Assembly (NCBI GenBank): GCA_020057445.1
Contig: JAGVFV010000190.1
Location: 1 to 6,669, forward strand
Direction: 5' to 3'
Length of the DNA stretch: 6,669 nt
Origin: an archaeon
Lineage (GTDB): Archaea; Nanobdellota; Nanobdellia; Woesearchaeales; JAHJEM01
Shown: in pieces, positions 4,886 to 6,669 of the stretch
Numbering within the stretch: the stretch's first letter is position 1
Layout of the letters: every line of letters begins with the position of its first letter
Notes under the pieces: model-generated
The model's database searches: none
Told to the model about the DNA's origin: nothing
The model's input: only the letters and a program-made list of their open reading frames with translations
Program-made: the position numbers and the translations under genes

Positions 4886-5389
4886 ATGGCCATACGCATC
4901 TTTGTCACAGGAGGAACCTTTGATAAGGAGTACGACGAGCTCACGGGAGAGCTCTTCTTCAAAGACTCCCACATCCCCGACATCCTGAAGACAGGGCGAT
5001 GCACTGTCCCGATCGAGGTCCGGACCCTCATGATGATCGATTCACTCAGCATGAAGCCCTCTGACAGGAAGATCATCCTTGACAATGTCAAGAAGTCGAA
5101 GGATGAGAGGATCATCATCACCCACGGGACAGATACCATGGCAGAGACTGCAAAAGTGCTTGGCAAGGCGATGAAGAAAGGACAGCTGAAAGGGAAGACC
5201 GTCGTCCTCACCGGAGCCATGCGACCCTGGAGACTTGGCCGCTCAGACTGCGGATTCAACCTTGGAAGCGCGATCGCATGGGTGCAATGCAGGAAACAGG
5301 GAGTCTACATCGTCATGAACGGCAAGATATTCGACTGGGACAGTGCCAGGAAGAACAAGCAGAAAGGGGAGTTTGAGAAAGTCAAGTGA
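4886..5389 (+). CDS. Short asparaginase-domain protein, 167 aa
   Basis: The protein matches the N-terminal, active-site domain of L-asparaginase, which hydrolyses asparagine to aspartate and ammonia. Catalytic positions are all visible: Thr11 in VTGGTFDK, Thr82-Asp83 in THGTDTM, and Lys104 in GKTVVLTGAMRP. SDCGFNLGSA (120-129) matches the family's DGxFNL region. The smaller C-terminal domain of ordinary asparaginases (total about 330 aa) is missing. Since short homologues of this size are, to my knowledge, common in small-genome archaea, this is probably a stable one-domain family and not a truncation; its true substrate is uncertain. The start at 4886 is preferred over an in-frame ATG at 4823 because that one lies inside ftsY and the TATA box lies between them. 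It converges with the Nudix gene across 38 bp. Confidence 0.87.
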   Translation: MAIRIFVTGGTFDKEYDELTGELFFKDSHIPDILKTGRCTVPIEVRTLMMIDSLSMKPSDRKIILDNVKKSKDERIIITHGTDTMAETAKVLGKAMKKGQLKGKTVVLTGAMRPWRLGRSDCGFNLGSAIAWVQCRKQGVYIVMNGKIFDWDSARKNKQKGEFEKVK

Positions 5390-5420
5390 ATACTTCTGTG
5401 CAAAGTGAATGCTTCTATGC
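5384..5420. repeat. Imperfect 18-bp tandem direct repeat at a gene end
   Basis: AAGTGAATACTTCTGTGC (5384-5401) and AAGTGAATGCTTCTATGC (5403-5420) differ at two positions. The first copy includes the asparaginase stop codon TGA. The repeat fills nearly the whole gap between convergent genes; no oligo-T terminator is seen. Confidence 0.7.
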
Positions 5421-5427
5421 AGATTCT

Positions 5428-5808
5428 CTATCCCATCAAGAACGTCTCGCAGAATTCTTTCACATTCGTCGCCACTGGATACTTCTGATACTCGAGCATA
5501 GGCATCCAGAACAGTTCTGAGAATTCGTCCTGCTCCATCAATCGCGGCTGTTCTCCAGGCAGGATCCTTGCGAGGAACTTGTGGCCCTTGTACGTCATTG
5601 CATTGATGACAAAGGTGTTCGCTCCGACATACCGGATCAGTTCGACAGCGCAACCGATCTCTTCCTTAGCTTCCCGCACTGCCGCCTGTTCCTTTGTCTC
5701 CCCAGGTTCTATCTTCCCGCCGGGAAATTCAAAATGGTCATGCTTTTTCCTCTTCAAGAGGAGAATTTTGCCGTTCTCGATGATGACAACGCCAGAGAGT
5801 TCCTGCAT
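5428..5808 (-). CDS. Nudix hydrolase, MutT-like, 126 aa
   Basis: A compact Nudix protein that would hydrolyse a nucleoside diphosphate linked to another group, for example (oxidised) NTPs or a nucleotide sugar, releasing pyrophosphate or a phosphate. The Nudix box GX5EX7REUXEEXGU is complete: Gly31, Glu37, Arg45-Glu46, Glu49-Glu50, Gly52, preceded by FEFPGGKIEPGE. The N-terminus MQELSGVVIIENGKILLLKRKK is the usual first beta-strands, and FSELFWMPMLE near the C-terminus is the common 'E..W...' strand. The 126-aa length fits MutT/YjhB-like house-cleaning enzymes; the exact substrate cannot be read from sequence. The ATG at 5808 is supported by a TATA box about 28 nt upstream. It lies downstream of, and in the same direction as, the nitroreductase gene. 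Confidence 0.92.
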   Translation of the reverse strand: MQELSGVVIIENGKILLLKRKKHDHFEFPGGKIEPGETKEQAAVREAKEEIGCAVELIRYVGANTFVINAMTYKGHKFLARILPGEQPRLMEQDEFSELFWMPMLEYQKYPVATNVKEFCETFLMG

Positions 5809-5831
5809 GTTCGTTTGTTGTTATGAATCTC

Positions 5832-5843
5832 TTTATATTTTTA
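5832..5843 (-). promoter_or_regulatory. TATA box of the Nudix gene
   Basis: On the minus strand TAAAAATATAAA is centred about 28-30 nt before the ATG at 5808. It sits in the 55-bp gap after the nitroreductase stop, so the Nudix gene can be transcribed alone. Confidence 0.65.
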
Positions 5844-5863
5844 TTGTTCAGGAAGAATGGAGC

Positions 5864-6445
5864 TTATTGCCTGAATGTCCCTTCCATGATGATCTCAGAC
5901 AACGGTTTCCTGTCGCTTGGCACTTCGCGCGCCTGGAGGTCTTCCGGAAGAGTCTCTTTCTTCGCAAGCTTTCCGATTGCGCACATGGCCTCTATCTGGT
6001 ACTCAGCAGGCACGCCAAGCTCTCTTTTCGCCAGATCATAGTCAAAGCCAGCCATGCCATGGACGACAAGCCCTCTTTTTGCCCCTTCGAGCGCAAGGTT
6101 CTCCCAGGCTGCGCCAGCATCGAAGCTGTGTGTGGTGATATTCCTTTTTCCGTCATCAGTTATTTTTTTTGATACCATCACTACAAGGACGCCTGCATTC
6201 GCGCACCAGCGCTTGTTCCCGTCTACAAGCAGGCCAAAAAGCGTACTCCAGGAAGGAGTGTCGCGCTTCGCATAGATGAAGCGCCAGGATTGACTGTTTG
6301 CGAAAGAAGGAGCCCATCGGCCCGCCTCAAAAAGCGGCATGAGCTCTTCATCGGAAAGCGCCTCGCCTGTCATCGCACGGGGGCTCCAGCGGTGAAGGAT
6401 GATGGGTTCGATCGGTACTGTCGGTTTTCGTTGTGTCTTTAACAT
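5864..6445 (-). CDS. Nitroreductase-family flavoprotein, 193 aa
   Basis: The family comprises FMN-dependent NAD(P)H oxidoreductases that act as dimers in the cytoplasm on nitro compounds, quinones or other acceptors. Typical stretches are HRWSPRAMTGEALSDEEL (18-35, with the phosphate-binding RxSPR), ARWAPSFANSQSWRF (41-56, flavin contact), the DAGAAWENLALEGAKRGLVVHGMAGFD region (109-135, helix and second flavin contact) and a C-terminal segment with LPEDL and R-x-PLSEII. The length is normal and no domain is missing. The substrate cannot be predicted. The ATG at 6445 is supported by a TATA box 27 nt upstream. It is divergent from the gene starting at 6604, and upstream of the Nudix gene in the same direction. 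Confidence 0.9.
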   Translation of the reverse strand: MLKTQRKPTVPIEPIILHRWSPRAMTGEALSDEELMPLFEAGRWAPSFANSQSWRFIYAKRDTPSWSTLFGLLVDGNKRWCANAGVLVVMVSKKITDDGKRNITTHSFDAGAAWENLALEGAKRGLVVHGMAGFDYDLAKRELGVPAEYQIEAMCAIGKLAKKETLPEDLQAREVPSDRKPLSEIIMEGTFRQ

Positions 6446-6468
6446 TGTGAAAGAGAAGACTTCCTAGC

Positions 6469-6476
6469 ATATAAAT
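6469..6476 (-). promoter_or_regulatory. TATA box of the nitroreductase gene
   Basis: On the minus strand ATTTATAT is centred 27 nt before the ATG at 6445. Farther upstream is the 8-bp palindrome GGTTAACC (6485-6492), a possible operator, though short enough to be chance. Confidence 0.65.
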
Positions 6477-6559
6477 GTAACTATGGTTAACCCCAAACAC
6501 ACCACAACCAGCCTATCCATGGACGCGCATCATTGCATGCGTCGAAGATGACAATAAGG

Positions 6560-6567
6560 CATAAATA
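6560..6567 (+). promoter_or_regulatory. TATA box of the partial gene at the right edge
   Basis: CATAAATA is centred near 6564, predicting an RNA start near 6591 and a leader of about 13 nt before the ATG at 6604. GGGGTG (6591-6596) would then act as a Shine-Dalgarno-like site 7 nt before the start. An imperfect inverted repeat GACGC/GCGTC (6522-6526/6539-6543) lies upstream. Confidence 0.5.
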
Positions 6568-6603
6568 GCAGCTATGTTTCTCTCAGTTTCGGGGTGCATC
6601 CGC

Positions 6604-6669
6604 ATGAGCTTCAACCAGAACAGGTTCGACAACTTTGTGATAGACAACAATGTGCTTGGATTCTTTGAC
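6604..6669 (+). CDS. 5' end of a gene; possibly orotate phosphoribosyltransferase
   Basis: Only 22 codons are visible, reading MSFNQNRFDNFVIDNNVLGF-FD with no stop. The pattern F-x-x-F-V-I-x-N-N-V-x-G-F-F resembles, from memory, the start of archaeal orotate phosphoribosyltransferases (UMP synthesis), where a line such as 'nnvigFFe.PitLkSGr' follows. This is too short to assign. An upstream in-frame ATG at 6574 is rejected because it lies only about 10 nt from the TATA box. Confidence 0.45.
   Translation, partial: MSFNQNRFDNFVIDNNVLGFFD

Noticed and set aside
5390..5427. Transcription terminator between convergent genes
   Set aside because: No oligo-T run or stable hairpin is present, only an imperfect 18-bp direct repeat.
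6522..6543. Operator-like inverted repeat GACGC/GCGTC
   Set aside because: The arms are five bases and imperfect beyond that; too weak to annotate as a binding site.
6574..6603. Earlier in-frame ATG for the right-edge gene
   Set aside because: It is only about 10 nt after the TATA box centre, so it would lie upstream of the predicted RNA start.

Overview
The window looks like a piece of an archaeal chromosome, most likely from a DPANN-type lineage (Woesearchaeota/Pacearchaeota-like). Three things point there. The gene content includes aIF6, prefoldin alpha and an archaeal-type FtsY GTPase. Nearly every gene has a TATA box centred about 27 nt before its start codon or predicted RNA start, with leaderless mRNAs at operon heads and Shine-Dalgarno sites inside operons. 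The short one-domain asparaginase and the embedded phosphatase resemble small-genome archaeal families. The lineage is inferred from memory of protein families, not from a search.

Positions 1-362 hold no protein gene. They hold a tandem array of three near-identical 61-63 bp repeats, read on the minus strand. Each is a TATA promoter placed 27 nt before a sequence that looks like the 5' half of an archaeal tRNA-Leu. In the two units that can be seen whole, the D-loop of this tRNA-like sequence is split by an insert of paired hairpins that differs between units, and the homology to tRNA ends at the anticodon. This is the strangest noncoding part of the window. Positions 368-1306 (minus) encode a predicted lipoprotein of unknown function, ending 5 bp from the array.

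Positions 1415-4845 (plus) form one apparent operon: aIF6, prefoldin alpha, FtsY, with intergenic gaps of 9 bp and 2 bp. It couples ribosome subunit assembly, co-translational chaperoning and membrane targeting of nascent proteins. FtsY is highly unusual at 787 residues. It has an amphipathic N-terminus, about 210 residues of Glu/Lys/Arg/Gln helix, a complete histidine-phosphatase domain, a second charged linker with two more Phe/Lys-rich amphipathic stretches, and then a normal NG GTPase module.

Positions 4886-5389 (plus) encode a short asparaginase-domain protein with its own promoter. Positions 5428-5808 and 5864-6445 (both minus) encode a MutT-like Nudix hydrolase and a nitroreductase-family flavoprotein, each with its own promoter. 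At 6604 a plus-strand gene begins and runs off the window; its 22 visible residues resemble the start of orotate phosphoribosyltransferase, but this is a weak call.
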